The position numbers were made by a program, and so were the translations under genes. A stretch of 34,390 nt of DNA, from NCBI GenBank assembly GCA_001586965.3, contig LUCW03001996.1, positions 47,501 to 81,890 on the forward strand. Reading direction: 5' to 3'. Below, piece by piece: positions 10,700-20,274 of the stretch. The notes below the pieces were generated by a model. The model was not told where the DNA came from. It saw nothing but the letters and a program-made list of their open reading frames with translations, and did not search any database. Origin of the DNA: Sphaeroforma sirkka (taxonomy: Eukaryota; Opisthokonta; Ichthyosporea; Ichthyophonida). Positions within the stretch are counted from its first letter, which is position 1. Every line of letters begins with the position of its first letter.

Positions 10700-12012
10700 A
10701 TTTAACCAAGTTAGACTTTACTCAGCTGAAGTGTCCATCAAGAAACTATGTATCTTGGAGACACGAAGCCGTAGTAAAAAAAGAACAAGTCGAGAAATGA
10801 TTAACAGATGGAGTGATAGAAATAAACTATCAACAAACTCCAGTAAACTTGGCATTACTTGCCGTTGATCAACATAACTCTGACGGTTCATTTAAGAAGG
10901 TCAGAGTATGTTTAGATATGAGTCCAATAAATAAATTATTGCCAACTCATAGCTTTCCCTTGCCTCGTATAAACGAGTTGTTAAGAAGAATGGAAGGTGC
11001 TACAGTATTTACAACTATAGACCTAACACAAGGATACCACCAAATGAAGGTATATGAACCCCACCGTAAATACTGTAGTTTTACATGGAAGGGTAAACAA
11101 TATCGCTTTAAGGGCGCACCTTTTGGGTTACACTCCCTACCAGCATTCTTCCAACAAGTAATAGAGGAAATGTTTGCAGATATGCCTAACGTGCAAGTCT
11201 ACATAGATGACATAGTCATCTTGTCAAAGACTAAAGTCGAACACGAAGCATTAGTCAGACGAGTACTACAACGATTAAATGAACAGAACTTCAAAATTAA
11301 TGGGAAGAAATGTCATTTTGCTATGAGTGAGATTCAACTCTTAGGGTATAGAATCTCAGGGGAAGGTATTAAAATCGACCCCGGAAAGGTAGAACATCTC
11401 TTAGATTGGAGAACTCCAACAACCGGGAGAGATGTAAATAGCATGTGTGGATTCGTAAACTTCTTTTCAGATGGCGTTCCACACTTAGCAGATTACTTAA
11501 AACCTTTTGGACACTTAAGATGTCACAAAGGTAAGTTAGGGGAGCTATGGACTAAAGAGTGTGATGAGGCATTTAAGATCCTCAAGCACACAGTACAACA
11601 AGCACCTGTGGTTCAAGGTCCAGTTGATGGCGTGCCGTTTGAAATAGCAACAGACGCATCAGACCTAGCACTAGGAGGAGTATTGTATCAGGTTATAGAT
11701 AATAAACCTAGATACATACAATTCTTTCGCCGTGCTATGAATGCATCACAGTTGAATTATCCAACTGTTAAACAAGAATTATTAGCTATAGTAACAGCTA
11801 TGACACACTTTTAAGATTACCTCTATGGAACAGCATTTACGCTGATGTGTGATCAAAAGTCTCTTCAATACATGAAAGAGATGAAGCCGGACTCTCAATT
11901 ATTGAGCAGATGGCATGATACAATATCAAAATTTCACTTTGATATAAAACATTTACCAGGCATACATAACCACTTACCGGATATTTTGTCCAGGTTTGTA
12001 CCAGACTTTTAT
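10680..12012 (+). pseudogene. pol: reverse transcriptase and RNase H of element A
   Basis: One frame encodes the palm and thumb: VRVCLDMSPIN, FTTIDLTQGYHQM, GAPFGL and the catalytic YIDDIVILS box (YIDD at 10200-10211 plus 1000, i.e. 11200-11211). RNase H follows with TDAS, KQELLAI, a CDQKSL motif in place of TDHKxL, and HLPDILSR. Two in-frame stops break it: TGA at 10798-10800, where relatives usually have Trp before a D/A-G-V/I motif, and TAA at 11812-11814 just after the THF of RNase H. Catalytic aspartates otherwise appear intact. The gene lies between protease and the Dam-like domain as one polyprotein. Confidence 0.92.
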
Positions 12013-12500
12013 AAGTCAGTCCGCGAACTCTTAGCCACTGATTGGAAATGTAATCCAAGATGGTTTGAGTTAGCACAAAAAACATTCGGCCCACATACTA
12101 CAGATATGTTCGCCGCGCATCATAACGCGCAATTAAAAGATTACAAGACGTTAAATCATCCTCTAGGAGATGCCTTACAATTGGATCTCTCCAAACATAA
12201 CGCGTGGGCTAATCCACCGTGGCAGTTAATTGCCCAATTATTAAATTACGTTCAGATACATAAAGCTACCTTAACGTTGTGTTGTCCTCTGCGGAAATTA
12301 GATCCGTGGCTCAATAAATTATAAGCATGATACAATGCGAGCCAATATATTTAGATAGGGAAGTAGATACCTTCCTCTATCAGGGTACCCGAGCAGTCTA
12401 AAAGACGCCCTGGAGATATACTATAATATGTCGTATAGGTCCGGACCCCCTCTGCGACCTTCCTTAACAAGGTCAATGAATCGGAGATTCCACTCTCTAC
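12013..12500 (+). pseudogene. Dam-like methyltransferase domain of element A
   Basis: After RNase H the frame continues with WFELAQKTFGPHTTDMFAAH, NAQL, then WANPPWQLI (NPPW at 12211-12222) and a C-terminal TLTLCCPLRKLDPWL, stopping at 12322-12324. This order (D-x-F-A, N-A-x-L, NPPW, a hydrophobic strand ending in Pro, then a PW/WF pair) resembles phage-type Dam N6-adenine methyltransferases. Element B has the same block at the same place. The following 12325-12500 is broken by stops but keeps KTPW and RIGP segments that match element B. Activity cannot be inferred; the domain may have a structural role. Confidence 0.6.
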
Positions 12501-12504
12501 CAAA

Positions 12505-14295
12505 TTGAACGTTAACCAGTTCAAAGACAACACAACACATGAAGTTTGTGCACAAGAAATACAATCTACTACTGACTACACTGTTAAGAAGCGTCAGTCT
12601 CTAGCTAGGACTTTATTTAATAACAAAAAGTCCAAGCCCGAAGTCTTTAAGACACTCTTTCTAAAGGGACTCATGAACGAGAACCCTGATTTACATGCAC
12701 ACATATTATGACTATTAAACAAGTCAAGTGTAGCATATGTATATGAACGCACTAAAGATGCGCATACAAAAGGAAGAGAGGAGTCTGTGAACACAACAGA
12801 CGTAGAGAACACGCAAGTGGATTCTCAACACCCTACCTTTATACTGGAAGAGCAGAATGATGATAACATTCTCTCTTGGTTGGTGCAAAATCATAAGCTG
12901 AAGCACCAGAACGTAGTAGAAGCACTTAAAGATGCTAAACGAAATGGGATAGCGCATCCCAAGTTGGCAACTTTAGTTGACAAAGTATATCAGTCATGCA
13001 CAGACTGTGATCTCAATCAGATCAAGCGCTATGGGTTCGCACCGCTTAAGAGTGTGACCGAAGATGTTCCATGGCGCAGGGTCATCATTGATCTGGTTGA
13101 CCTGACTACGTCCGAGCACACAGGCGACCGTTACGTATGCCACTTCTTTGATGTGGCGTCACGGTTTAACTTACTTTACTCCCTTAAGGATAAAAGTACG
13201 CAGACCGTAGCAGAATTATGTTGCCAAGTCTTTGCTGACCACGGGTGGCCACGTATTATGTGCTCTGATAACGGTAGCGAGTTCTGTGAAGACATTATGG
13301 AATCATTAGTACTTGTATCAGGCATGTGCCATAAGAGAGGTGTGCCATATAAACCGCAAACGCAAGGCGCAAATAAAACGCGCCATAGAAGACTTAAGTT
13401 CTTCTTACGCACTGCATTAACGGATGATGCAGATGATTGGCCGTACCATCTTAAATGGGTACAAACACAAATGAACGAGTGTGCTGATCCGGTTACAGGA
13501 ACTACACCCGCTCACTATTTTCGTGGCAGATATAGTGAGTTGCAAATACCCTACAACAAGGATGAACCTGATCGCCATGAGTTACCATGGCTAGAAAAGG
13601 TACAACGTATACATAACGTTGTATACCCTTGCTTGCGAGAAACACGTAATATAGCCTTATTAAAAAGGCAAAACAGATTGAACACTACCAAGAAGATAGC
13701 AGAGTATCAGGTTGGTGGCAGAGTTAACATCCGTCAACGCAACTCTGATGCTACTGTATTAACATCTAAATGGGTAGGTCCATATATAATCTCAGTAGCA
13801 GACACTAAAAGCGGAACGTACGAGGTTAATAACCCCGATGGTTCTAGTGCGCTTAATATAGGCACAAGTCGTATTCCGACTACTGAGATTATACTCGCAA
13901 GAAGACATGACTCTAATGCCCCTCTTGATCGTTCTGAATTTAAGGACATGATATGGAGAACGGATAAGGGAGGTTACACATACTATCGTACTCGCTTTAT
14001 AGACGGTACGATCGCTGAGTTAACTTCAGACGCTTTTGACAATCAAGACTATTTAAAAGCCTTTAATAGAAAATGGCGTAAACGCTTACATAAGTCACAA
14101 GCTGATAAAGACAGCATGTTCCCAACATCTGAAGGTACGGAAGTTAAAACTTACCCACCTACAGCATTTATCCCGAGCTTTACTGCTCATCCCTCATACG
14201 TCCCAAAGACACTGAAACGTAAGAAACGTCCAGTCGACCACCACGGACCTACTGGACCTAAGCCCAAAACTCACAAGGTAACCGAGAACGCTTAA
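12505..14295 (+). pseudogene. int: integrase of element A with chromodomain-like tail
   Basis: One frame runs to the stop at 14295, interrupted by TGA at 12709-12711. The zinc-binding part shows HKLKH and CTDC (about 12890-13010). The catalytic core has Asp in IIDLVD (13090) and Asp in SDNGSEF (13267). Exactly 35 residues further, where Glu is expected, AAA encodes Lys (13375-13377, in GANKTRHRRLK). A GPY/F-type WVGPYIIS follows (about 13770). The tail (about 13970-14080, IAELTSDAFDNQDYLKAF) aligns by eye with the chromodomain of element B but lacks its Trp residues. Then comes a Lys/Pro-rich end. The integrase is most likely inactive. Confidence 0.92.
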
Positions 14296-14416
14296 CTTCT
14301 CCGCCTGAGAAACATTAACTATGTTATGCTACTTAATGTTTTCGACCCGTTTTTCCTTTCTCGCTTTGCAAATCCAAAATCAGCTTGAATGAGCAACTAG
14401 CCTCTCTTGGATTTCA

Positions 14417-14433
14417 AAGCTGGGTGGGGGCTG
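14417..14433 (+). promoter_or_regulatory. polypurine tract of element A
   Basis: AAAGCTGGGTGGGGGCTG lies directly before the 3' LTR. The same G-rich tract precedes the LTR remnant at 4368. It would prime plus-strand DNA synthesis. Confidence 0.75.
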
Positions 14434-15191
14434 TGTAATAGCCGGGCCTCCACATTAGACTCTTATGTTAATAAACGTACTCTTAAGCAGTACGTAAATT
14501 ATAAACGTACTATTAAAAGCACGTGTATTAAATGGTTTTTAACGGTTCTATTTACAAGTACCTTTTCCATTTTACAAATCAGATATTTTGGCCCCGACCC
14601 CTTAAAGGGACTGTGAACAAGGCCAAAGAGTATATTTGGAGTAGGTCTATTAAGAGACCTAGATATACACTCCAAAATATACATCTGAATACCTCGGTAG
14701 CGAGATGGCTCAACCGAACATAGGTTTCTAGAGACCCTTAATGGTTACCTAGTTTGACCTCCGTTCAGCCAACCAGATGTGCCAGTCTGATGATGGCAAG
14801 TCGGTAATTCTTGATAAGTGGCCAGTTATTGGTTGAGACAATAACTAAGGACATCAAGAGTATTTTTTCTTTTTTACTTTTTTTTTCTAAAGATAGGATT
14901 TTATTAGTTTTAGTAATTCGTGCGACGAATCAAGTAATACTAGTTTCGACGATAACGATAACGAAAACATAAATAAAACTCCTTCGGCGAAATCAGTACT
15001 GGGAGGATGAAATATAGGCAATGTCTCAGCCTTACAATCCCCCAGAGTATTGCTGATTTCTATGAGGCATACCTAACTTTATTACCAGACTAAAATTCGT
15101 ATACTTAAAAGACTTATTAAAAGACTTTAAGATTTTATTACGTTTAGTATCTCTAAGACGTTTATACCGCCTTAAGAGACCGATATTTACA
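14434..15191 (+). repeat. 3' LTR of element A
   Basis: 758 bp, TGTAATAG to ATTTACA, about 98.4% identical to the 5' LTR by hand count (12 substitutions, no net length difference). It is followed by the CAAG target duplication at 15192-15195. Confidence 0.95.
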
Positions 15192-15694
15192 CAAGTGAGT
15201 CAGCCCCGCATTTGAGTGATTGATTCGCAGCTTCTAGCTCAGGTGTGATTTGATGTGTTTTTGTCATTGATGCTTGGTAATTTACTTTTTCTTGTTCTAG
15301 TCCTGTAACACACTTCTCAAGTTCATTCCGTGATAGAGTACTTTTGACTTTTGTGTCCTTCTCCTTCAGTGTATCACTTGTGTCTGTATCCTCCAATCCT
15401 ACACCACGCCTAGTCAACTGTTGATTCTCATCTACAAGTTGATCGTGTACCATCATCGTTTCTACGGTTAGTTTCTCCACCTCAGGCTGAGCCTTAAATT
15501 TTTTTTTTGGCTCGCGAGATGAGCATTCCACTTATCGACAGTCACAGGGACGGTAGCGTCCATCAAATTGTCTAATTCTCTCCCCATGCCTTTATATATT
15601 TGCGTTAAAGTGCTTCTGACAGATAGAGAGATTCGTCGACACAAAATCCGCATTTTGAGAGCCATTTGTGAGGCGTCCCAAGTGCTTCAGCCAT
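15192..15694 (-). pseudogene. coiled-coil protein frame interrupted by element A
   Basis: On the minus strand an ATG at 15694-15692 in a good context (GCAGACATGG) opens 29 codons (MAEALGTPHKW start). A frame change near 15606 leads into a second segment, and another at a 10-T homopolymer (15499-15508) into a third. The third is Glu/Gln/Lys-rich with heptad-like spacing (VEKLTVE, ELEKCV, ELEAANQSL) and runs into the element A junction at ADSL. Across the empty site it would continue for about 23 codons into 7151-7075 and then stop. I do not recognise the family; cytoskeletal or centrosomal coiled-coil proteins look similar in composition. The homopolymer shift may be a sequencing error, but the insertion itself breaks the gene. 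Confidence 0.55.
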
Positions 15695-16087
15695 GTCTGC
15701 GACTTCTCTCTTGGTTATGTGCTAGTTGGCTTGTATCTATTATGATGCGAAGGATGGATTCACCCATTTTGGCCATACAACGATGCACTATTTGCTACTA
15801 CATGAACCAAAAAAGTATAGTGTGTACGTTATAAAATTGATCGCCGCGATGGGCTACGCCCAAAGTTTCAAATCCTGGCGACAGTATGGTATTCTTTTTT
15901 AAAATTTCTGGAACCCATAGCCTCCTAAAAAAGTAAATCATAACACCCTTAGGATTTCGAGGGTCTGGTAACATTATTTGGGGGCTCCGGATTTTGATTA
16001 TAACTATATTGTGCCAAGTCAATTTTAGTATATTATCGGTAGACTCAGTGCATATTGTGTGCTGAAACAGCCTTTATTTCGACCATG
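15695..16087. other. spacer between two minus-strand relics
   Basis: About 390 bp, AT-rich. A 74-codon minus-strand frame (16022-15798) is open but I recognise nothing in it. A short GC-rich segment at 15840-15885 (GATGGGCTACGCCC, then TTTCAAATCC) faintly resembles the 3' half of a tRNA, with no A box. It could be the promoter region of the coiled-coil frame. Confidence 0.35.
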
Positions 16088-16501
16088 TCAAGCATCTCTT
16101 AGAGCTGAAATTAGTTTACCGTTGGCTTGTCTCGCGACAGGATTGAATAGTGCCTCCGCTATACTCTTAACCATTTCCACTTTCGAGCCCCACGGCAGTT
16201 GTAGTCGTGTGCAGTACGTACGTGTATCCTCTATTTTTAAACGGAGTACTTGTTGTAGATGTGCAGCCTGTAAGTCTGCTAACAGGAGACAGCGATCCCT
16301 GATCGCCGCTTTAAGGGCGCCTCCACTGATCGTAAGACTTTCTTACACTTGCTCGATATTTATTTGCAACTGTTGGTGTGTATACGATTTAAATTCTGTA
16401 CGTCGGATCGCCGTGCGTTTCCCCTGATATTTGTTGGATTTGACCATGCTCAGTGTAACGATGGTTGTTGCGGCACATTTGCGATTCAACAACAATGACA
16501 T
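16088..16501 (-). pseudogene. unknown minus-strand protein relic with one stop
   Basis: A 138-codon minus-strand frame from ATG (16501-16499) to TGA (16090-16088) is interrupted only by TAA at 16345-16343 (codon 53). The first part is basic (KYQGKRTAIRRTEFKSYTHQ). The second part is helical and protein-like (ADLQAAHLQQVLRLKIEDTR, then VARQANGKLISALRDA). The plus-strand frame over the same DNA (16059-16427) is Cys/Ser-rich and looks like a shadow. It shares orientation with the coiled-coil frame 400 bp downstream, so both may be remains of one locus. No family recognised. Confidence 0.45.
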
Positions 16502-16685
16502 GTTATTGCGCGCGATATTGTATAGTATGTTGAGTATTGGTCACACAATTGTTTCAGACCTATTCGTATTACACACGGTGCACGATTTACGCAGCTGTAG
16601 TAACATGCGACATGTGCTAATTCTTTGAGCATGATCGATCAAAACCAAGAAAACAATTAAAAAAAGAGTGTTACGTCTGAAATAG
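16502..16685. other. short AT-rich spacer
   Basis: Nothing supportable. The minus-strand frame upstream of 16501 meets a TGA after about 20 codons. An A-rich stretch (AAAACAATTAAAAAAAGAG, about 16645-16665) lies just before the LINE relic. Confidence 0.4.
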
Positions 16686-18350
16686 GTGAACTCAGTCAGA
16701 AGTGCCATTGGGAATGGCGTGCCTGTTATATTTATTAATCACGATCCTGTATGGAACGAGACTTTCTCTACCATCGGGTTATGTGAAAATTCCCGTCTGG
16801 AATCTGAGACACTGTCAGAAGAGGAGTGGAACGACGTCTGTCTGGACATTACCAAGGCATACGACAAGGTTGCTCTTCCACGCCCATAGGTACTCCTGCG
16901 CCACGCTGGAATGCCTGAAAACTGGATCATCTGCCTCCGCACGCTGTTTGAGAGAGTCCCTACCCGAGTGACGTACCGCGGCACGCTTTCGCCTCTATTC
17001 CATAAAACGAATGGCATCCTACAAGGCTCAATCGTTGCCCCTCAGCTCTTTATTATTTACATGGATTCCTTCGCTGTCACGCTAGCACAATTTCGGTCTC
17101 GTTCCTCGGCTCTTATTTATTTGTCGATGACACACGGATCCAAGCCCCACAAACGGTTCCGCTCCAGCCCTTTTTAGACGACATTGGTGCGTGGGGACGC
17201 AAATCTGGCCTCGAACAGGGTGTCATTAAATCCCGAGTACGATCTACCGACTTGTGACACGCGGCGCCAACACTCCGTATAGGAATGGTGAGCTTATCAC
17301 GCCGTCGCTTGCAGACGCACCTTGGAACGCACGCTACCTCCCCCTGAAGATGGCGCCCACATATGCCGAACCAAAACATTCCAAATATCTGGGGTTCCCA
17401 CTCTCTCACAGAGTACCAGGAATCAACCTCGTCAGACATATGGAATCCCTGGTTGCAGCATTGTCACTGTGTATTGCCTCTTTCCGTGCATATGGCTTCC
17501 ATGGCTTCAGCTGGCGACACCCCCCGCAACCGACTGGTGCTGTTCAAAACATCCATCCTATCCACGGCTGCATGTGGCCTGAACATTATTGCCCGGGCTC
17601 CGCCTATGTAGAAGGATGCGTTGGACTCCCTGTTTGAGCGCTATATCTCAGCACTCATCCAAGCAGCAGTCATCATCACGGGCACTAAATATCCTAGGTT
17701 TCCCAAGCATCAAACAAATTTACTCCACTTTTGTGGCCTGCTCCCCGCGCGATCATTCGCGGACTACCTCGGAGGCTGCCTGGGAATACAACTCGACTCA
17801 ATGGCCAGAATAAATCCACTCACCTCTCTGACATAACCCGCCTGGACCCACGACAAACCATCACTGCGCTTCCCGTACAGTATCTATGCTCACCTGAAGA
17901 CTGTACACAAAACCACGGGCGGACGTATACCCGACCATGTAGCCCTCCGCCAACGTTGTGACGACATTAGGAAGAACTCAACAAAACGCTGGTCCAACAA
18001 GGAGATCGCGGCAATGGCCCGGCGCCAATAGTACTACCAACTGGTTATGGGTAAGCCGCCAACCTCAAACCGAGTCAAAGCCAGACACGACAGCTTCAAC
18101 CACTGCTTCGAGCCTACACCAATCCGGCTCTGTGCTATGATTGTAACGAATACGTACATGTTCACATTGCTCGTCTACCGCACTGACGGCTGTCTCTGCA
18201 TTCCACGGCACTACCCGGCGCAGACCCGATCCGTACCACAGAGGTGGGTACACTACTTAGTAGGTCGGTAAGCAAATACATGGCACACTCAATTTTGTCA
18301 GTTTTTGTCAGCACCGGCCTGAATTACTCCAGCGCATATCCTCCATCGTC
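16686..18350 (+). pseudogene. 5'-truncated LINE (non-LTR) reverse transcriptase relic
   Basis: Reverse transcriptase motifs of a non-LTR element are spread over shifted frames: LDITKAYDKV (about 16845-16875), GILQGSIVAPQLF and IYMD (about 17010-17065), and LFVDDT, the catalytic F-x-D-D box (about 17117-17131). Further on, ALCYDCNEYVHVHI near 18128-18170 resembles the Cys/His end typical of LINE polyproteins. Stops and frameshifts are frequent (for example 16889, 17177, 17637, 17836). No endonuclease domain is present, which fits 5' truncation at insertion. No poly(A) or other 3' tail is visible, and the right edge is taken at the inverted LTR that starts at 18361. Confidence 0.75.
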
Positions 18351-18360
18351 GACTCACTTG

Positions 18361-18774
18361 TGTAAAAGTCGGTCTCCTCTAGGCTGACTATACGATATCA
18401 ATACTAAGACAATACGTTAAAACATTAGAATGCAAAATGTTAAATAAGTTTAGCTTCAGCCCTTGGTAGTGAGCAGAAGATTAGGGGATTTTAGACTGAG
18501 AATATTGTCTATATGTTCCGCTCTAATCTCTCACTACTTTGGTCTGGATTTATTTTGGTTTAGTTGCTAAGATTAAATATCATTTCATTGGACGCTTAGT
18601 TTACATTTTACGCCTAGAAACAATTACCTAATCAAACTCACCAATAAAATACCTCGAAGTCCAACTTAAGAAAATTAAAAGAAAATCAAAAACACCAAGA
18701 TGGTGCAGTATGCATCTGCACCTAAACTCCATCACTTGATACCTAGCTCCTCATTCCATTTAAGGCATAGACGA
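18361..18774 (-). repeat. diverged inverted A-like LTR, left part
   Basis: Read on the minus strand this is a diverged copy of the 3' half of the element A LTR. TGTAAAAGTCGGTCTCC at its plus-strand left edge mirrors the reverse complement of the LTR end. GATTAGGGGATTTTAGACTG, ATTGTCTATATG and TTTATTTTGGTTTAG (18480-18560) mirror further LTR blocks in order. It is cut at 18774 by element B and resumes at 28814. It is preceded by GACTCACTTG (18351-18360), the reverse complement of the ten bases that follow the 3' LTR of element A (15192-15201). Confidence 0.65.
18771..18774 (+). other. target-site duplication of element B, left copy (ACGA)
   Basis: ACGA directly precedes the first LTR. It recurs directly after LTR 3 at 28814-28817 and also after the middle LTR copy at 27315-27318, because flank was included in the tandem duplication. 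Confidence 0.85.
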
Positions 18775-19021
18775 TGTGGTCAGAATACAAGTACTTATAT
18801 TTATTTGATTATTTTAGGTTTATTACAAGTTTTACAGTTTATCAGAATAATCTGATAAACTGGGTTTTAGGGTTTTTCTGGTTTACAGCACATGACTAAT
18901 GACTCATTTAAGAGTCAGTCATTTTAGGATTACTGTTTATAATTACTAATAAATGAACAACGTCCCCCTCCCTGAGGAGGGAGAACGTTGAGATACAGTT
19001 ATCTCGCGTATACTTACTACA
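18775..19021 (+). repeat. 5' LTR of element B (LTR 1)
   Basis: 247 bp, TGTGGTCAG to CTTACTACA. It contains three inverted repeats: 18835-18862 (12-bp arms CAGTTTATCAGA/TCTGATAAACTG, 4-nt loop), 18900-18917 (TGACTC/GAGTCA) and 18959-18989 (CCCTCC/GGAGGG inside AACGT/ACGTT). One base differs from LTR 3. It is short for a Ty3/gypsy LTR. Confidence 0.97.
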
Positions 19022-19062
19022 TTTTTAACTTACCATAGAAGTTGTTAGTTTATTAGTAATTA
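18940..19062 (+). promoter_or_regulatory. LTR/leader complementary pair in element B
   Basis: LTR positions 18940-18961 and leader positions 19041-19062 are reverse complements at 20 of 22 positions, including a perfect 14-nt block (TAATTACTAATAAA). The stem would enclose the LTR end and the third LTR hairpin. No TGG-starting tRNA primer site follows the LTR (it continues TTTTTAACTTACC). Priming by the transcript itself, as known for Tf1-type elements, is a possible reading; a structured leader is another. Confidence 0.5.
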
Positions 19063-20274
19063 CAGAGAAAGCTACAGAATATGAATTAGTCAGTAGCTGG
19101 CACATATTTTTTGTTATAGGTATAACAATTGAAAAGACAATGCGAACGGAGAATGTCGCATCAAAATGAACGATTTAGATTATCCGGTCGTTGGTTTAAC
19201 GACGTGTTGACGACGAGGATGAAGAAAGAATCTACTAATACGAGTGAACCCGAAGAACGAACATTCCAATCAAGCAGAACATTAACCAGGGTCAACAAGG
19301 AAAGTCTCACGACGATCAAATGACGAAATCAGACAATCAGTCAGAATCCACAGATAAGTAGACATGTGTGAGTACAGGTAGGAAGGTTGTTTTCAGTGTG
19401 AGACAGGTACAAATCGAATTGCAAGCTAATGAGCTTAAATTGTATTTAAGAAGTTGTTAGAAGAAAGTTCTTTAGGATCCACAGTAGTGTAGTAGAGATG
19501 GGAGATGTACATGGTTAGTACCGACTCGGTTAGTACGATGACGCAATGAATCAGCGGCATACTAGATTATTTTACAAAAATTTTCAGAATGGGATATTAG
19601 GAAGCATACAGAGACACAAGTAAGCACCCGTGAGTTATTAGGAGCATATAAGGGTGGGGGCGCACATAACACGAACGATGCAAGTAAATACAAGGTTAAA
19701 TTGTGAGAATGATATGCGAACACACTCAAATCACTAGAACTTCCAGATAAATCAGGTCAACGGAGAGGATCAACAGTATGCACAGAAGGTGTGGTTGACG
19801 GCAGCTTAGTTTAGGAGTGCAATAACGAGCAATCGTTCTTAGATCAAGAAGCATATTCCAACAACCGCAACAGCACATGACAAGGACATCACGGGTAAGA
19901 AGAGTAAAAAAGAGGAGCGATGAGGGAAGTTCCCAACAGGGTCCTGCGAATAGGCCGTCATTAGGCCGGAGTAAGAGCTGGCGAGGAGTAGAACAAGAAG
20001 TGGCTCCGACTAATGAGGCACTCAACCATATGTTATTGTGGGATGAAGAGTAAGACAGCTGGTAGTGTTAGAGTATATAGACTATCCACACTACTTATGT
20101 TAGTGTAGGAAATAAAACAGTCACGAGGGAACCCACGAGTTCCTCGGAGATCGATGTCGAGACGTTATGTGTTTGAAGGATGAAATTTAATAGAAAATGG
20201 ATATTTATATTCAGTACTCTATCAGTTCATTCGCACACATTTCTAGTTCTCCATTGACAAACAACTCACCAACC
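19022..20274 (+). pseudogene. long leader of element B with decayed coding tracts
   Basis: The 1.25 kb before gag is unusually long. It contains open or nearly open protein-like tracts: 19129-19323 (65 codons, Arg/Ser-rich), an overlapping Gln/Ser/Asp-rich tract to about 19355, VSTGRKVVFSVRQVQIELQ near 19370-19450, EWDIRKHTETQVSTRELLG near 19590-19650, and a 75-codon Arg/Ser/Gln-rich frame at about 19825-20052. Stops and frame changes separate them. They may be remains of an extra 5' open frame or of the gag N-terminus. No domain is recognised. Confidence 0.4.

Larger units (their letters stand above)
7156..15191 (+). mobile_element. element A: Ty3/gypsy-type LTR retrotransposon
   Basis: The element is complete at its ends: 758-bp direct LTRs starting TG and ending CA, a CAAG target-site duplication, an internal region ordered gag, protease, reverse transcriptase, RNase H, Dam-like domain, integrase, and a G-rich polypurine tract before the 3' LTR. 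The LTRs differ at 12 of 758 positions by my hand count, so it is fairly young. Coding capacity is nevertheless lost: stops at 8591, 8837, 10798, 11812 and 12709, frame changes near 9300, 10235 and 10670, and a Lys at the integrase catalytic Glu position. It sits in the opposite orientation to the coiled-coil frame it interrupts. A decayed relative is at 2960-4625. Confidence 0.95.

Noticed and set aside
8591..12711. Alternative genetic code (stop codons read as amino acids) to explain internal stops in element A
   Set aside because: All three stops occur inside frames, while other frames end properly at TAA or TAG, and the stops coincide with other inactivating changes.
15840..15890. tRNA gene on the plus strand
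   Set aside because: Only a weak B-box-like TTTCAAATCC and a short hairpin; no A box and no acceptor stem.
16059..16427. 122-codon plus-strand frame
   Set aside because: Cys/Ser-rich composition without a domain; the opposite strand gives a more protein-like frame.
18040..18271. Separate small gene after the LINE
   Set aside because: It is the frameshifted C-terminal part of the same LINE relic.
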